From assembly GCA_023429135.1 (NCBI GenBank), contig JAEYWD010000024.1, positions 1 through 64,000 on the forward strand: 64,000 bases of DNA, in the 5' to 3' direction. The stretch's first letter is position 1. Every line of letters begins with the position of its first letter. The stretch is from Bacteroidota bacterium. GTDB taxonomy: Bacteria; Bacteroidota; Bacteroidia; Bacteroidales; JAAUTT01. The notes under the pieces are model-generated. The model was given only the letters and a program-made list of their open reading frames with translations, ran no database searches and was not told the origin of the DNA. Made by a program: the position numbers and the translations under genes. This document shows positions 16,901 to 25,926 of the stretch, piece after piece.

Positions 16901-17487
16901 CACAGCTTTATCTCAAACTGCTCTTCTACATAGGCTGTTAATTGCGGGAAGTAATCGAAAAACTCTTCTCTGAAACCTTCGTATTGTTCCCGGAGGATGT
17001 TAATTGCGGCTTCGGTATGATCGGGTAATGAGGTGTGACGCGACATGCCTGTGAGAACGTTCTGAATTCCCTCAATGGTAGCATAAGATTCCAGCCAGCG
17101 ACGTTGCATAAACCTGGGGATGAATTCCCTTATTTCCACTGGGAAGCAGTGTATATAGTTCTCGAGTATCCTGTAAAGGTTCTGTGCGAAGTACTCTAAG
17201 GGTACTTTGCTGAAAGTATTCCAGTTACCAGCCAGAAAATGATCGTAAAATATATCGATAATAATTCCTGCGTATTTGCCATAATCGTTTGCCAGCCGGC
17301 TTTTGCTTTTTTTAATGGTAGGATGATTATCGGTGAACGAATCGATGCTACGGTGCAGCAGAATACCTTTTTGAATGTTATCAGGATATTTTTTGAAGTC
17401 GCTTCCTTTAATCCAGTCCGCAACAAAATTCCCGACTTTAATTTCGTCGTTGTCGCCCGAAAGGTATACGTGAGCAAGGAAGTTCAT
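16900..17487 (-). CDS. acpH: Acyl carrier protein phosphodiesterase
   Basis: This 195-residue protein is close in length to E. coli AcpH and begins MNFLAHVYLSG, with KVGNFVADWIKG and LHRSIDSFTDNHP supplying the His/Asp residues of the HD-like metal site. AcpH removes 4'-phosphopantetheine from holo-ACP. It stands alone. A dedicated ACP gene lies 7 kb away, but no direct link is visible. Confidence 0.88.
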   Translation of the reverse strand: MNFLAHVYLSGDNDEIKVGNFVADWIKGSDFKKYPDNIQKGILLHRSIDSFTDNHPTIKKSKSRLANDYGKYAGIIIDIFYDHFLAGNWNTFSKVPLEYFAQNLYRILENYIHCFPVEIREFIPRFMQRRWLESYATIEGIQNVLTGMSRHTSLPDHTEAAINILREQYEGFREEFFDYFPQLTAYVEEQFEIKL

Positions 17488-17858
17488 CGATTTAAATCTT
17501 TAAATAAGTCATATAAATAATGCACAAATGCAATTTCATTTACAACTTATCTGTTTTTACAATAATATCTATTATTTAAGTGATTTGCAAAAGCAACCCC
17601 CATTTTTGCAAATTAAAATTTAGCTGTATTATCATATCTTCCTCTTCATTTCATTATTCTATTCATTCCTTTCATTCTTTCATTGATTCATTCCGTCGGC
17701 ACCCTAAAACAAATGGCAACAAACGACTAAGAATGACATAAATGACCATCCATGGTTTCCTCCAATACCCTTACCTATTATTTAACATATCCTGCTTATG
17801 CGAATTATCATGCCTTTAAACCAGTAATACCTTAATTTTGAAATAAAACCAAATAAGT
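17488..17858. other. 371-bp intergenic region with ATTC-rich simple repeats
   Basis: No open frame with start and length support was found. Between about 17638 and 17695 the strand is a run of TTCATT/CATTC words, an imperfect pentamer-hexamer simple repeat. The right end holds the promoter of the following gene. It separates two divergent genes. Confidence 0.5.
17833..17840 (+). promoter_or_regulatory. -7 promoter element (TAATTTTG)
   Basis: TAATTTTG is a full match to TAnnTTTG, 18 nt before the ATG of the GTPase gene. No obvious -33 TTG is present. Confidence 0.5.
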
Positions 17859-19196
17859 ATGGAACCAAGAAGAGTTATCATTTTGGGCGCAGCCGGGCGC
17901 GATTTTCACAATTTCAATACCTATTACCGTAATAATCCGGCATACAAAGTTGTGGCCTTTACAGCTACTCAAATCCCTGATATTGATGGAAGAAAGTACC
18001 CTGCCGAGTTGGCCGGGAGTCTTTATCCCGAAGGTATTCCCATTTTTGCTGAAGATGAATTGCCGCAGCTCATTGACAAGTTCAAAGTACAGGATTGTAT
18101 ATTTTCTTACAGCGATGTTCCATATTCCAGGGTTATGTCAACCGGCGCCTTGGTTAATGCTTGCGGAGCAAGTTTTGTTATGCTTGGTCCTGCCGATACC
18201 ATGATAAAAAGTACAAAGCCTGTTATCGCCGTTGGAGCCATCCGTACCGGATGCGGAAAGAGCCAGACCAGCCGCCGGATTATCGAAATTTTAATTGAAA
18301 AAGGACTGAAAGTTGTTGCTGTTCGTCACCCGATGCCTTATGGCGATCTTGTGCAACAACGCGTTCAGCGTTTTGCTTCGGTGGCCGATCTCGAAAAACA
18401 TAATTGCACCATTGAGGAAATGGAAGAATACGAACCGCATGTTGTAAGAGGAAACGTTATTTATGCCGGCGTTGATTATGAAGATATTTTACGTGCCGCC
18501 GAAAAAGATCCTGATGGTTGTGATATAATTCTCTGGGATGGAGGAAATAACGACTTTCCCTTTTTTAAACCCGATTTGATGGTTACGGTTACCGATCCGC
18601 ATCGTGCTAATCACGAAAAATCGTATTATCCTGGCGAAATTACTCTACGCCTGGCCGATATCGTCATCATAAATAAAATTGACACTTCTGGTCCTGAGCA
18701 GATTGAGGTGGTTCGCAAAAACATTGCCGGACTTAATCCCAAAGCCATTGTTGTGGATGGAGCATCGCCAATCAGGGTCGACAATCCCGAAATTATCAGA
18801 GGCAAAAAAGTGTTGGTTATTGAAGATGGACCAACTTTAACGCACGGCGAGATGAAGATAGGGGCCGGAACTGTTGCTGCTCAAAAGTTCGGAGCCAGCG
18901 CCCTGGTGGATCCACGTCCGTTTGCTGTTGGGAAACTGGCTGAAACCTTCAGGAACTATCCTAATATTGGCACCTTACTCCCGGCAATGGGCTATGGAGC
19001 CCAACAGCTTGCCGATCTTGAAACTACAATTAATAAAACCGAGTGCGATGCTGTTGTGATTGCAACTCCTATTGACCTAAACAGGTTGATTAAGATTAAA
19101 AAGCAAAATACCCGGGTATATTACGATCTTCAGGAAATTGGCAAACCCGATCTGAAAGATATTCTGGAAGAGTTTCTCAATAAGATGAAAAAGTGA
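17859..19196 (+). CDS. cDPG-synthetase-like P-loop GTPase (COG2403 type)
   Basis: This 445-residue protein has an N-terminal Rossmann-like segment (VIILGAAGRDFHNFN), a P-loop GAIRTGCGKSQTSR near 126-139, a DGGNNDFPF segment near 225, a NKID base-recognition motif near 267 and a C-terminal domain containing DPRPFAVGKL. This matches proteins annotated as cyclic 2,3-diphosphoglycerate synthetase or predicted GTPase. In thermophilic archaea cDPGS makes an osmolyte; the bacterial role is not established. It is monocistronic, with its own promoter and terminator. Confidence 0.78.
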   Translation: MEPRRVIILGAAGRDFHNFNTYYRNNPAYKVVAFTATQIPDIDGRKYPAELAGSLYPEGIPIFAEDELPQLIDKFKVQDCIFSYSDVPYSRVMSTGALVNACGASFVMLGPADTMIKSTKPVIAVGAIRTGCGKSQTSRRIIEILIEKGLKVVAVRHPMPYGDLVQQRVQRFASVADLEKHNCTIEEMEEYEPHVVRGNVIYAGVDYEDILRAAEKDPDGCDIILWDGGNNDFPFFKPDLMVTVTDPHRANHEKSYYPGEITLRLADIVIINKIDTSGPEQIEVVRKNIAGLNPKAIVVDGASPIRVDNPEIIRGKKVLVIEDGPTLTHGEMKIGAGTVAAQKFGASALVDPRPFAVGKLAETFRNYPNIGTLLPAMGYGAQQLADLETTINKTECDAVVIATPIDLNRLIKIKKQNTRVYYDLQEIGKPDLKDILEEFLNKMKK

Positions 19197-19203
19197 TAAA
19201 AAT

Positions 19204-19245
19204 AAAAATCCCCGGACAGTTGAACAGTTGAACCCGGGGATTTTT
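19204..19245. terminator. Intrinsic terminator between convergent genes
   Basis: A perfect 12-bp stem, AAAAATCCCCGG at 19204-19215 with its complement at 19234-19245, encloses an 18-base loop. A and T runs at both bases suit termination in both directions. It lies between the GTPase gene and the convergent SiaC-like gene. Confidence 0.8.
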
Positions 19246-19265
19246 GTTGTGTGAATATTTGGCAA

Positions 19266-19640
19266 CTAAACTTCTTCGACTGTGAGTTCGTAAAAATCGA
19301 AAGGTACATGAAGAATCGATTCGTAATCCTGGCCCATATCCAGCATATCCTCATCATCAGTTTCGTAGTACCATTTTACGTATAAGCTTTTTACTCTCGG
19401 GTTTGTTGCAACGGTTTTTAAGATTGTTAACAGTTGCTTTGAACTACTGGTGTTCATGTATTCCAGTTTTACTGAAACTGTCATTTCTGTACATTCAACT
19501 GTATCAGCCCACTCAATTATTGGCCTGTAAAATGCTACAGTGTCCTCAACTATCGATCTCCCCTGGATGGTTAGGCTACCTGCTGGATTTAGTTCAACCC
19601 TTGGTGAAACTTTTGTACTTTCAATTATTTTGGCGATCAT
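19266..19640 (-). CDS. SiaC-family (DUF1987) regulatory phosphoprotein
   Basis: This 124-residue protein matches the DUF1987/SiaC pattern: an N-terminal strand region with PEVELNP-like PRVELNPAG, a middle EYMNTSSSKQL (62-72) holding the Thr/Ser cluster that is phosphorylated in Pseudomonas SiaC, and a C-terminal WYYETDDEDMLDMG segment. SiaC is the target of the SiaA phosphatase and SiaB kinase and controls a diguanylate cyclase. Neither partner is adjacent here, so the circuit is unknown. Confidence 0.8.
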   Translation of the reverse strand: MIAKIIESTKVSPRVELNPAGSLTIQGRSIVEDTVAFYRPIIEWADTVECTEMTVSVKLEYMNTSSSKQLLTILKTVATNPRVKSLYVKWYYETDDEDMLDMGQDYESILHVPFDFYELTVEEV

Positions 19641-19827
19641 GGTAATTTTTATTATGTAATACTAATATTTTCATTCATTACCTAAATATACGGAAGCACA
19701 GGATTAATGATACATCTAGTTGATGTTAGATAAAATAAAATCGACTAACAATTGTTTTTTGTTGACGAAAAAATAAACCTGATTTTTATCAGTAATTAAG
19801 ATGTAATATAGATCACATCTGTGATTT

Positions 19828-21660
19828 TCAGATTTTGGATATTGGATTGGAGTAAAGCATTGCAACTTCATCGTTACCAATACTATGATATTGCTGAGCA
19901 ATTTGTGCGCGGATATTTTGGTCGTTTGGATTGTGTTTTAAAAGTTTCTTCAGGTCAATTATCTGGTTTGTAGCGGAATATATAATATTAAGCTCGCTAT
20001 GGTTAAGATTTCGTATGTACTTCAGATAAGGTAAAGCACTTTCGGGCATGTCGAGCTTCAGGTAATTAATAACTAAGCTTTGGGCAACATCAGTATCGGG
20101 TTTCATTTTATAAACTCTGGCGGCATAGTGGATTACCATTTGTGAATCGCCAATAGAAGCTGCAGTTTTTGAAGCCTTATCGTTCAGCGAAATGTTATAA
20201 GGATTTTCGAGTACAAGATTTTCAATTATTTTGAAGGCCATGCCATAATTTTTGTTTTCAATATAATACTCATAAAGCTGGTTCATGGATTCCTCCCATG
20301 AGTTCTTATTTTCGGCAAATAGTGTAACGGTTTGCTCCTCGAAAGTAGTTGATACTTCGGAGAAAATCAGGTTGGAGATAGAACCGGAAGACCTGGAAAG
20401 GATCTGATCGTAAATAGAATCGAAAGGAGTAATTGCTACCTGCGATTTTGGATTTAAATCTTCAATTTTAGTTTTACTGATATAACCTTCCTTAAAGATC
20501 GTTTGCAGACAAACATCGGCTAATAGCAAATTACCCCGAAGATTGATATTTTGTTCGCCCAAAAACAGGTCGTTACCCGGAATACCAAATGTTGTGGTTT
20601 CGAAGAATAACTTTTCGGCGTCAATGAAAGGACAGTTCCGAGTTGATGCTATGCGAAAAATGGCATTATTTATTTGCGACGGGGTTCTCAATTTAACCGG
20701 ATCGTTGTCGGCTGATTTTTTAAAATAGGTTTGTGCCAATTTTAAATCATGGTTTTTTAATGCCAGATTTCCCAGATAGAATAGAGTTTGGGCATGATAC
20801 ATTTCTTTATGGCTTATTTTGGAAAAGCAGGCGTATGCTTTGTCGTAATTACCTTCAGCATAAGCTTTTTCCCCTTCTTCAAACAATTTTTTCAGATGAA
20901 TGGAATCTGGGGACGAAAAACTACTTTTTTGAGGAGCTACATCAAGCAGATTGTTTGTGGCATTGACCAGAATAACGGGAATATTTTTTCCCTGTAATTC
21001 CAGAACCATTTGATCAAGATTGATCTCGAAGTTCTCAACAGTTTTTTTGAATACCGAACTGTTGATATTAGCAGACGGAGTACCTCTCCCGGGTGAGAAA
21101 AGATTTTTGATTCCCTGATAAATATGTGTTTTTCTGAAAAAAATATCCAGCTCCGGATTTCCTGTCAGAATGTTGTTCTGATATGCATTTTTACCATAAA
21201 ATTCATCCTTTCCCGGACAAATCATTACCAGGTCGGGCTCATAATTCTGAACCTGCCTGCAAACTTTTGATAATTCGAACGACGACGATGAGTCGAAAGC
21301 AATATTTACGAGTTCAATATTTTTATCTTTAAAGACGTGCTGCAGTTTGTAATTTAAAATGTGAGAGAATCTGGAGTTTGGGTTATGAGGAATGTTGTTA
21401 CTTATTTGTTCGCCTATAACAAAGAACCGGAAGGTATTGCTGTTCTTTTCTTTTTTGAAATGTTGGGACGAAGCAAACTCGTTTACTGAAAGATGCTTTA
21501 CAAATTTCTTATTTATTTCAAGCAATCCTGAAGCATTTTCGATAAAGAGCTTTTGAGAGGGTTTATTTAAAATCCATAATAAACCCTCAGTGATTGAAAT
21601 CAATGTAATTACAAGAAAAATTACTTTCAGGCATTTCTTAAAAGTTTGCTTTAGGATCAT
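19828..21660 (-). CDS. Membrane-anchored SGNH-hydrolase-like protein with TPR repeats
   Basis: The 610-residue product from ATG 21660 has one N-terminal membrane helix (about 10-30) and a long extracytoplasmic part. Residues about 75-260 look like an SGNH/GDSL-type fold (VIGEQISNN, then VMICPGKDEFYG). The segment from about 265 holds TPR-like helices (GEKAYAEGNYDKAYACF, FYLGNLALKNHDLKLAQ), and more TPR-like helices follow near 480-600. The catalytic Ser motif GDS is not obvious (GEQIS), so it may be non-catalytic. The frame continues to TTG 21696, but ATG 21660 is preferred. Confidence 0.6.
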   Translation of the reverse strand: MILKQTFKKCLKVIFLVITLISITEGLLWILNKPSQKLFIENASGLLEINKKFVKHLSVNEFASSQHFKKEKNSNTFRFFVIGEQISNNIPHNPNSRFSHILNYKLQHVFKDKNIELVNIAFDSSSSFELSKVCRQVQNYEPDLVMICPGKDEFYGKNAYQNNILTGNPELDIFFRKTHIYQGIKNLFSPGRGTPSANINSSVFKKTVENFEINLDQMVLELQGKNIPVILVNATNNLLDVAPQKSSFSSPDSIHLKKLFEEGEKAYAEGNYDKAYACFSKISHKEMYHAQTLFYLGNLALKNHDLKLAQTYFKKSADNDPVKLRTPSQINNAIFRIASTRNCPFIDAEKLFFETTTFGIPGNDLFLGEQNINLRGNLLLADVCLQTIFKEGYISKTKIEDLNPKSQVAITPFDSIYDQILSRSSGSISNLIFSEVSTTFEEQTVTLFAENKNSWEESMNQLYEYYIENKNYGMAFKIIENLVLENPYNISLNDKASKTAASIGDSQMVIHYAARVYKMKPDTDVAQSLVINYLKLDMPESALPYLKYIRNLNHSELNIIYSATNQIIDLKKLLKHNPNDQNIRAQIAQQYHSIGNDEVAMLYSNPISKI

Positions 21661-21764
21661 GAGAGGAATTTTAAACAAAAGTCCAAAAAATTCCAATTAA
21701 AGCAAAGATTTAGAAGGTATTTCACATTTTTTAACAGTTTGGAAGGATTGTCTCTTTCTAAGAG

Positions 21765-21800
21765 AAGACTTTGACAGGGTTTACCTCCTGTCAAAGTCTT
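21765..21800. terminator. Strong hairpin at the end of the oxoamine-synthase operon
   Basis: A perfect 14-bp stem (21765-21778 with 21787-21800) with an eight-base loop lies 36 nt beyond the stop of the last gene of the operon and before the next minus-strand gene. The T tract is weak on the minus strand. A terminator or 3'-end stabilising structure is likely. Confidence 0.65.
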
Positions 21801-21836
21801 TGTATCGTCATGAGTAAAATAACTTGCTATACAAAG

Positions 21837-23057
21837 TTAATTAACTGCTTCAATTAAATGTTTCTTTAGAACCGGTTGTATACAACTTAGGAATTGATCA
21901 ACGTCAGTTTTAGTGAGGTTTCGGGTTAAGGAAACTCTAATACCCGAATCTTCCATACTTACAGCAGGGTAAATAGCCAGAGATGGGAAATATCCATTAT
22001 TGATAAGATGTTTTTGAATCTTAATTGTTTTATCACGATTTCCTATTCTTATCAATTGTATAGGAGTAATGCAATTCGAATGTATTGGAATGGAAAGACT
22101 TTTACATTGATTTTTAAAATACATAATTAGATCCCAAACTTCCTGCTGGTATGTTATCGCCTCCGGAGTAAGGTGGAATTTTAGACTTGCATTGATGGCT
22201 CCGAGTGATGAAGGAGGAATAGGGCTTGAAAAAATATAGGTATGACCAGTTAATTTCAAATAATCGGCTAATGTTTTGTCCGGGACAATCAGGAATCCTC
22301 CTGTTGTAGCAAAAGATTTAGAAAGAGAGCCTGCAACAATCATTTTTTCGTGTAACCCAAAATTGCCTATTACATAACCAGATCCATTTTTCCCGCACCA
22401 ACTAACTCCATGAGCATCGTCAATATAGGCATAGAAATTATCTTCTTCATCCAGAAGCTGATTTAGATGTTCTACGTTACAAACGTCGCCATGCATGCTG
22501 TAAATCCCATCAGCTAAATACCACACATTTTTATATCCTTCTTTTTTGAGTCTTCGAATAAGATACCTAAGATTCTCCATGTCGTTGTGTTTTCCTGTGA
22601 GGACAATAGTGCCACGAGCTCTGCAAATTTCACTTGCTGTACGTACACTGTTGTGAACATATGCATCGAGAATAATTGCATCGTCCTCTTTAATAAGGAT
22701 TGGAAGTGCTGAATAATGGGCAAGAGTTGTTAAGCCATAAACTATTGGGTTATGATTGAATATTTTTTTCAAATTAATCTCTATTTCATGATAAAGGGGA
22801 GACTCAACAAGGCTACGCGACATGGACACCTGTGTTCCATGCATGTCTAGCGCTTCTTTGGCTCCTTCAATAAGCAATGGATGTCTCTCAAGGCCCATAT
22901 AACTACAATTTGCTAAATGGATCATTTTTTTTTCATTTAAAGAAAATGTTCTGCCATTATATTCCTCTCCTTCATAGTGGAGAACTCCGCATCCCTCATT
23001 TTGAATTTTTTTAATAGCGAAGTAGAGATCACTTGGTTGAATGTTGAATTTGTTCAT
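21837..23057 (-). CDS. Alpha-oxoamine synthase family PLP enzyme (canonical)
   Basis: The 406-residue product has the fold and motifs of KBL/AONS/SPT/CqsA enzymes, which condense an acyl thioester with an amino acid. Visible are ANCSYMGLERHP (49-60), SMSRSLVESPLYHEIE (78-93), the PLP-stacking His135 in DAYVHNS, GIYSMHGD, YIDDAHG (Asp214, His216), Lys247 in SLSKSF as Schiff-base lysine, and HTYIFSSPIPPSS. The frame runs on to ATG 23129, but that stretch is a perfect hairpin with poor protein character, so MNKFNIQPSD at 23057 is taken as the start. With an ACP and adenylating enzyme upstream, the acyl donor may be acyl-ACP. Product unknown. Confidence 0.88.
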   Translation of the reverse strand: MNKFNIQPSDLYFAIKKIQNEGCGVLHYEGEEYNGRTFSLNEKKMIHLANCSYMGLERHPLLIEGAKEALDMHGTQVSMSRSLVESPLYHEIEINLKKIFNHNPIVYGLTTLAHYSALPILIKEDDAIILDAYVHNSVRTASEICRARGTIVLTGKHNDMENLRYLIRRLKKEGYKNVWYLADGIYSMHGDVCNVEHLNQLLDEEDNFYAYIDDAHGVSWCGKNGSGYVIGNFGLHEKMIVAGSLSKSFATTGGFLIVPDKTLADYLKLTGHTYIFSSPIPPSSLGAINASLKFHLTPEAITYQQEVWDLIMYFKNQCKSLSIPIHSNCITPIQLIRIGNRDKTIKIQKHLINNGYFPSLAIYPAVSMEDSGIRVSLTRNLTKTDVDQFLSCIQPVLKKHLIEAVN

Positions 23058-23090
23058 AATTAATATTTTAAGAGTTTTGTGCGTTAGAAA

Positions 23091-23122
23091 TTCAACATGT
23101 AAGTGGAGACTTACATGTTGAA
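23091..23122. promoter_or_regulatory. Perfect 14-bp hairpin inside the oxoamine operon
   Basis: Arms 23091-23104 and 23109-23122 pair perfectly around a four-base loop (GGAG on the plus strand). It lies in the 95-nt gap between the adenylating enzyme and the last oxoamine synthase. It has no T tract, so an mRNA-processing site, a protein-binding site or an attenuator is more likely than simple termination. Confidence 0.7.
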
Positions 23123-23152
23123 GGGTCATAAACTTTTTAATTTATTGTAGTG

Positions 23153-24505
23153 TTATTCAAACTTCCAAATTTTTGGGAGAATTGAATTATTAATGTTGCT
23201 ATAGCACCAATACTTTAAATCGTTTCGAAGTTTAGGCGAATCCTTTTTTAATCGTATTCGTGAGGTTGGAGTACTTCCTTGTAACAATGATGTTTCATAT
23301 CCAATTTCTACTGACTCTACATTATTATTCATTTTTATCAAACGGATCAACTTTTGAGGATATAATTTATTTCCAGCAATATTTATCATATTTTTTTTGA
23401 GGCCACAAAAATAAATATTCCCATCGAAGTCCTTTTTGCCCAAGTCACCTGTAAATAGCCAATCGTTGCGTAAAACAGCTTTAGTAGCTTCAGGGCAGTT
23501 AAAGTAACCTTTAAAAACCATATCCCCCTTAACAATTATTTCACCTATATCTCCTGGGAGTAGTTCTTTTCCTCCTTCGTTAACAATTTTAATCTCACAA
23601 CCGGGGAAAGCTCTTCCAAAACTTCCAAAAACCGGATTGTCGTAGGGACCAGCAATTGCTGGAGATGCTTCTGTTAAGCCATATCCCTCGCAAATTTTTT
23701 TACCAGTCTTCTTATAGAAGTTATCGTAAATGAATTTATTTAGTTGTATTCCTCCCGAGTAAAATCTTTGAATAAATTGAAAAGATTCTGCAAGTCCAGG
23801 GGTCTTACTTAAGATGTAATATATGGATGGGACTGTATACAAGTTGGTAACTCTGATTTCTTTTATTTCAGATAAGATTTCCTCCATTCTTAAAAGGTTG
23901 ACTTCAATAATGAGCCCTTTTCCGTTTGCTAAGGTTGGAGTAAGCACTCCATGAGCAAAGCCATACAGGTGGGAATAAGGTAATAGCGCACATGCAACCG
24001 AGCTATCATACAGGAAAGTAGTTTCTTTAAGTCCCCTTGCTTCCATAATGAGGTTTTTTTCCGAAAGCATAGCTGCCTTTGAATAACCATCTTCTGCATT
24101 CGTGTATGCCAGAGTACAAACGTCACTTAGATCAGTTCTTATTTCTAAATAGGGGTTTTCGTTATAAAATAAAATTTCATTTCTGTAATCGAATTTTATT
24201 GTTTGTGCATCAATATTTATAACGGCCGAGGGATACAGCTCGTAAAAGGTTTCGTCGTATTCAAGCTTTTTAGTTTGAGGATCGATTATTACAGCAATTT
24301 TGCCCGCTTTTAAGATTGCATAATAAGCTATAACAGTTTTAATATGATTATGAGCCAAAAAGAAAACGAACGGTGATGAAGAACGGAAGCTCTTTTGAAG
24401 ATATTTCGTGAGATGATCTATTGCGTTTTCCACATTTACCTGGTCATAACTTTCGCCTCTGAAATAGAGACATTGAAAATTTAGCTGTTTCAATAGTTCA
24501 TTCAT
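23153..24505 (-). CDS. Compact AMP-binding (ANL) adenylate-forming enzyme
   Basis: This 450-residue protein has clear ANL motifs: LPYSHLYGFA, A5 EGYGLTEASP, A7 WLFTGDLG and hinge A8 GLKKNMINIAGNKLYP. The P-loop A3, normally TSGTTGxPK, reads TNAEDGYSK (135-143), keeping only Gly140 and Lys143. The C-terminal lid ends at LPKIWKFE without the usual catalytic PxxxGK segment, making the protein about 50-100 residues shorter than typical acyl-CoA ligases. It probably activates a fatty or other carboxylic acid for loading on the adjacent ACP. Reduced or altered activity is possible. Confidence 0.82.
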   Translation of the reverse strand: MNELLKQLNFQCLYFRGESYDQVNVENAIDHLTKYLQKSFRSSSPFVFFLAHNHIKTVIAYYAILKAGKIAVIIDPQTKKLEYDETFYELYPSAVINIDAQTIKFDYRNEILFYNENPYLEIRTDLSDVCTLAYTNAEDGYSKAAMLSEKNLIMEARGLKETTFLYDSSVACALLPYSHLYGFAHGVLTPTLANGKGLIIEVNLLRMEEILSEIKEIRVTNLYTVPSIYYILSKTPGLAESFQFIQRFYSGGIQLNKFIYDNFYKKTGKKICEGYGLTEASPAIAGPYDNPVFGSFGRAFPGCEIKIVNEGGKELLPGDIGEIIVKGDMVFKGYFNCPEATKAVLRNDWLFTGDLGKKDFDGNIYFCGLKKNMINIAGNKLYPQKLIRLIKMNNNVESVEIGYETSLLQGSTPTSRIRLKKDSPKLRNDLKYWCYSNINNSILPKIWKFE

Positions 24506-24564
24506 ACAATATTATTGATTTTGGTACATAACAATTCCATTAACAGGTGAGGAATTTGAATCGA

Positions 24565-24810
24565 TTAGGCTATTTGTTGTTCTTTCAGAGACTGTTCAAG
24601 GATATTGATAAACTCTTTACTTGTTCTAACTGTCATAAGCTTTAAAGGGAGCTCTACATTGAATTCTCTTTCAAGCTGTGCAAAAAGTTCAACAATTTGT
24701 ATTGAATCCAGAGCAAGTTCATTTTTTAATTCGCTATTCAGATTAATGTTCTCGACATTTTTGCCTGTGATGCGGCTGACAATTTCTGATATTTTTTTTT
24801 CAATATTCAT
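24565..24810 (-). CDS. Acyl carrier protein (pathway-dedicated)
   Basis: The 81-residue acidic helical protein has LALDSIQIVELF with Ser36 as the phosphopantetheine site. It differs from housekeeping AcpP, is not near fab genes, and lies between an oxoamine-synthase-like gene (9 nt upstream) and the adenylating enzyme (59 nt downstream). The expected role is to carry the acyl group from the adenylating enzyme to an oxoamine synthase. Confidence 0.9.
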   Translation of the reverse strand: MNIEKKISEIVSRITGKNVENINLNSELKNELALDSIQIVELFAQLEREFNVELPLKLMTVRTSKEFINILEQSLKEQQIA

Positions 24811-24819
24811 AGTTTAAAA

Positions 24820-25926
24820 TTAAGTTAGATTAGTTTTTAAGTTACTTGTAACGGTTTTGTATTTATTAAAAGCTATTGAATAGCAGTCTTTAAATGCAAC
24901 TGCTAATTTTTTTAAATCATTCTCTGTATGGTCAATGGTTATGTTAATCTTAATTCCAGGGTGTTCCATACTTGTGTGCGGATAAATTGCAGAACTTACA
25001 TATAGCCCTTCTTTCAATAGGTTGGAACATATCACATGACACATTTGGGGTAACCGGACAGGAATAAAGCACAGAGGCAAAGCAGGGTCGTTTTCGTAAA
25101 ACAGATTATCCTGAATTAATTTTTGAAAAAACTTTATTTTCTTCATAAGTTGCTCCTGAAGAGCAACTATTTCATTATTATTTATAAGATTTGAAATTTC
25201 AAAAATCTGATTAAGATTTTGTACTGTCCATCCTTGGGTATTAAAGTCTTCTTTAAAAAATGAGGATTCGATGCCCGATACTGCTACTGCCCCATTCCCA
25301 GCCCCAAAACCTTTTGTGAGTGCAGCTACTATTACAACTCTTTGTAAGTTTTGGAAGGTTGAGTAAACGATCCCCTCGCCCAAGCTGCCAAAGAGCCCAA
25401 GTCCATATGAATCTTCCAGGATAAGGTACAAATTTTTATATTTTTCCAGTAGATGGTTTAAAACAGTGAGTTGAGAAAATTTTCCTGGAGTTGGATAAAT
25501 GCTTTGTCCTACAAACCACACCTTTCCATTAATCTTACTTCTTTCAGTAATAATTTTCGTAAGTTTCTCTAAATTATCCAAGGAAATTGTTCGGGATTTT
25601 ATCCCTAAATTGTTCAAGTGTTTTACCGCAATTTTTAGATTTGGGTTCGCAAGTTCATCCATTACTATAAAATCATGACTTGTAACCAGGTTTTGCAATA
25701 ATAAGCAATGTACACTTGATTCGTCAGGAAAGAGTAGTATGTTGGACTTGAAAATTCTTTTCAAGGATGAAATTACAGTACACCATTCAGACAAAGCATC
25801 GTCATTTAAATGAGTGTTTCGTGCTTCATATGTTCTAAATTTCCTGTTTAAACCTAGAAAATCATCAGTAGAGAAATTAACAAATCCTGCCATGTCGCTG
25901 AGCCTATTATTTTTTGGGACTTTCAT
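24820..25926 (-). CDS. Divergent alpha-oxoamine-synthase-like PLP protein
   Basis: The 368-residue protein aligns with oxoamine synthases from FSTDDFLGL (18-26) to the C-terminal LYVSSAIYPHTSMEHPG block, which parallels FPSLAIYPAVSMEDSG in the other enzyme. Lys205 in AALTKGFGAG is the likely PLP lysine. The stacking His is replaced (DELANPN, about Asn94) and the DDAH motif reads EDSY (Asp172, Tyr174). It may act on a different substrate, form a heteromer with the canonical synthase, as SPT subunits do in eukaryotes, or be inactive. It is the first gene of the operon. Confidence 0.78.
   Translation of the reverse strand: MKVPKNNRLSDMAGFVNFSTDDFLGLNRKFRTYEARNTHLNDDALSEWCTVISSLKRIFKSNILLFPDESSVHCLLLQNLVTSHDFIVMDELANPNLKIAVKHLNNLGIKSRTISLDNLEKLTKIITERSKINGKVWFVGQSIYPTPGKFSQLTVLNHLLEKYKNLYLILEDSYGLGLFGSLGEGIVYSTFQNLQRVVIVAALTKGFGAGNGAVAVSGIESSFFKEDFNTQGWTVQNLNQIFEISNLINNNEIVALQEQLMKKIKFFQKLIQDNLFYENDPALPLCFIPVRLPQMCHVICSNLLKEGLYVSSAIYPHTSMEHPGIKINITIDHTENDLKKLAVAFKDCYSIAFNKYKTVTSNLKTNLT

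Noticed and set aside
19810..19823. Crp-type site ATCACATCTGTGAT
   Set aside because: It lies just beyond the 3' end of the SGNH-TPR gene with no promoter nearby, and the half-sites are inverted relative to the Crp consensus.
23058..23129. N-terminal extension of the canonical oxoamine synthase
   Set aside because: The extra 24 codons coincide with a perfect 14-bp hairpin and have no similarity to the family start.
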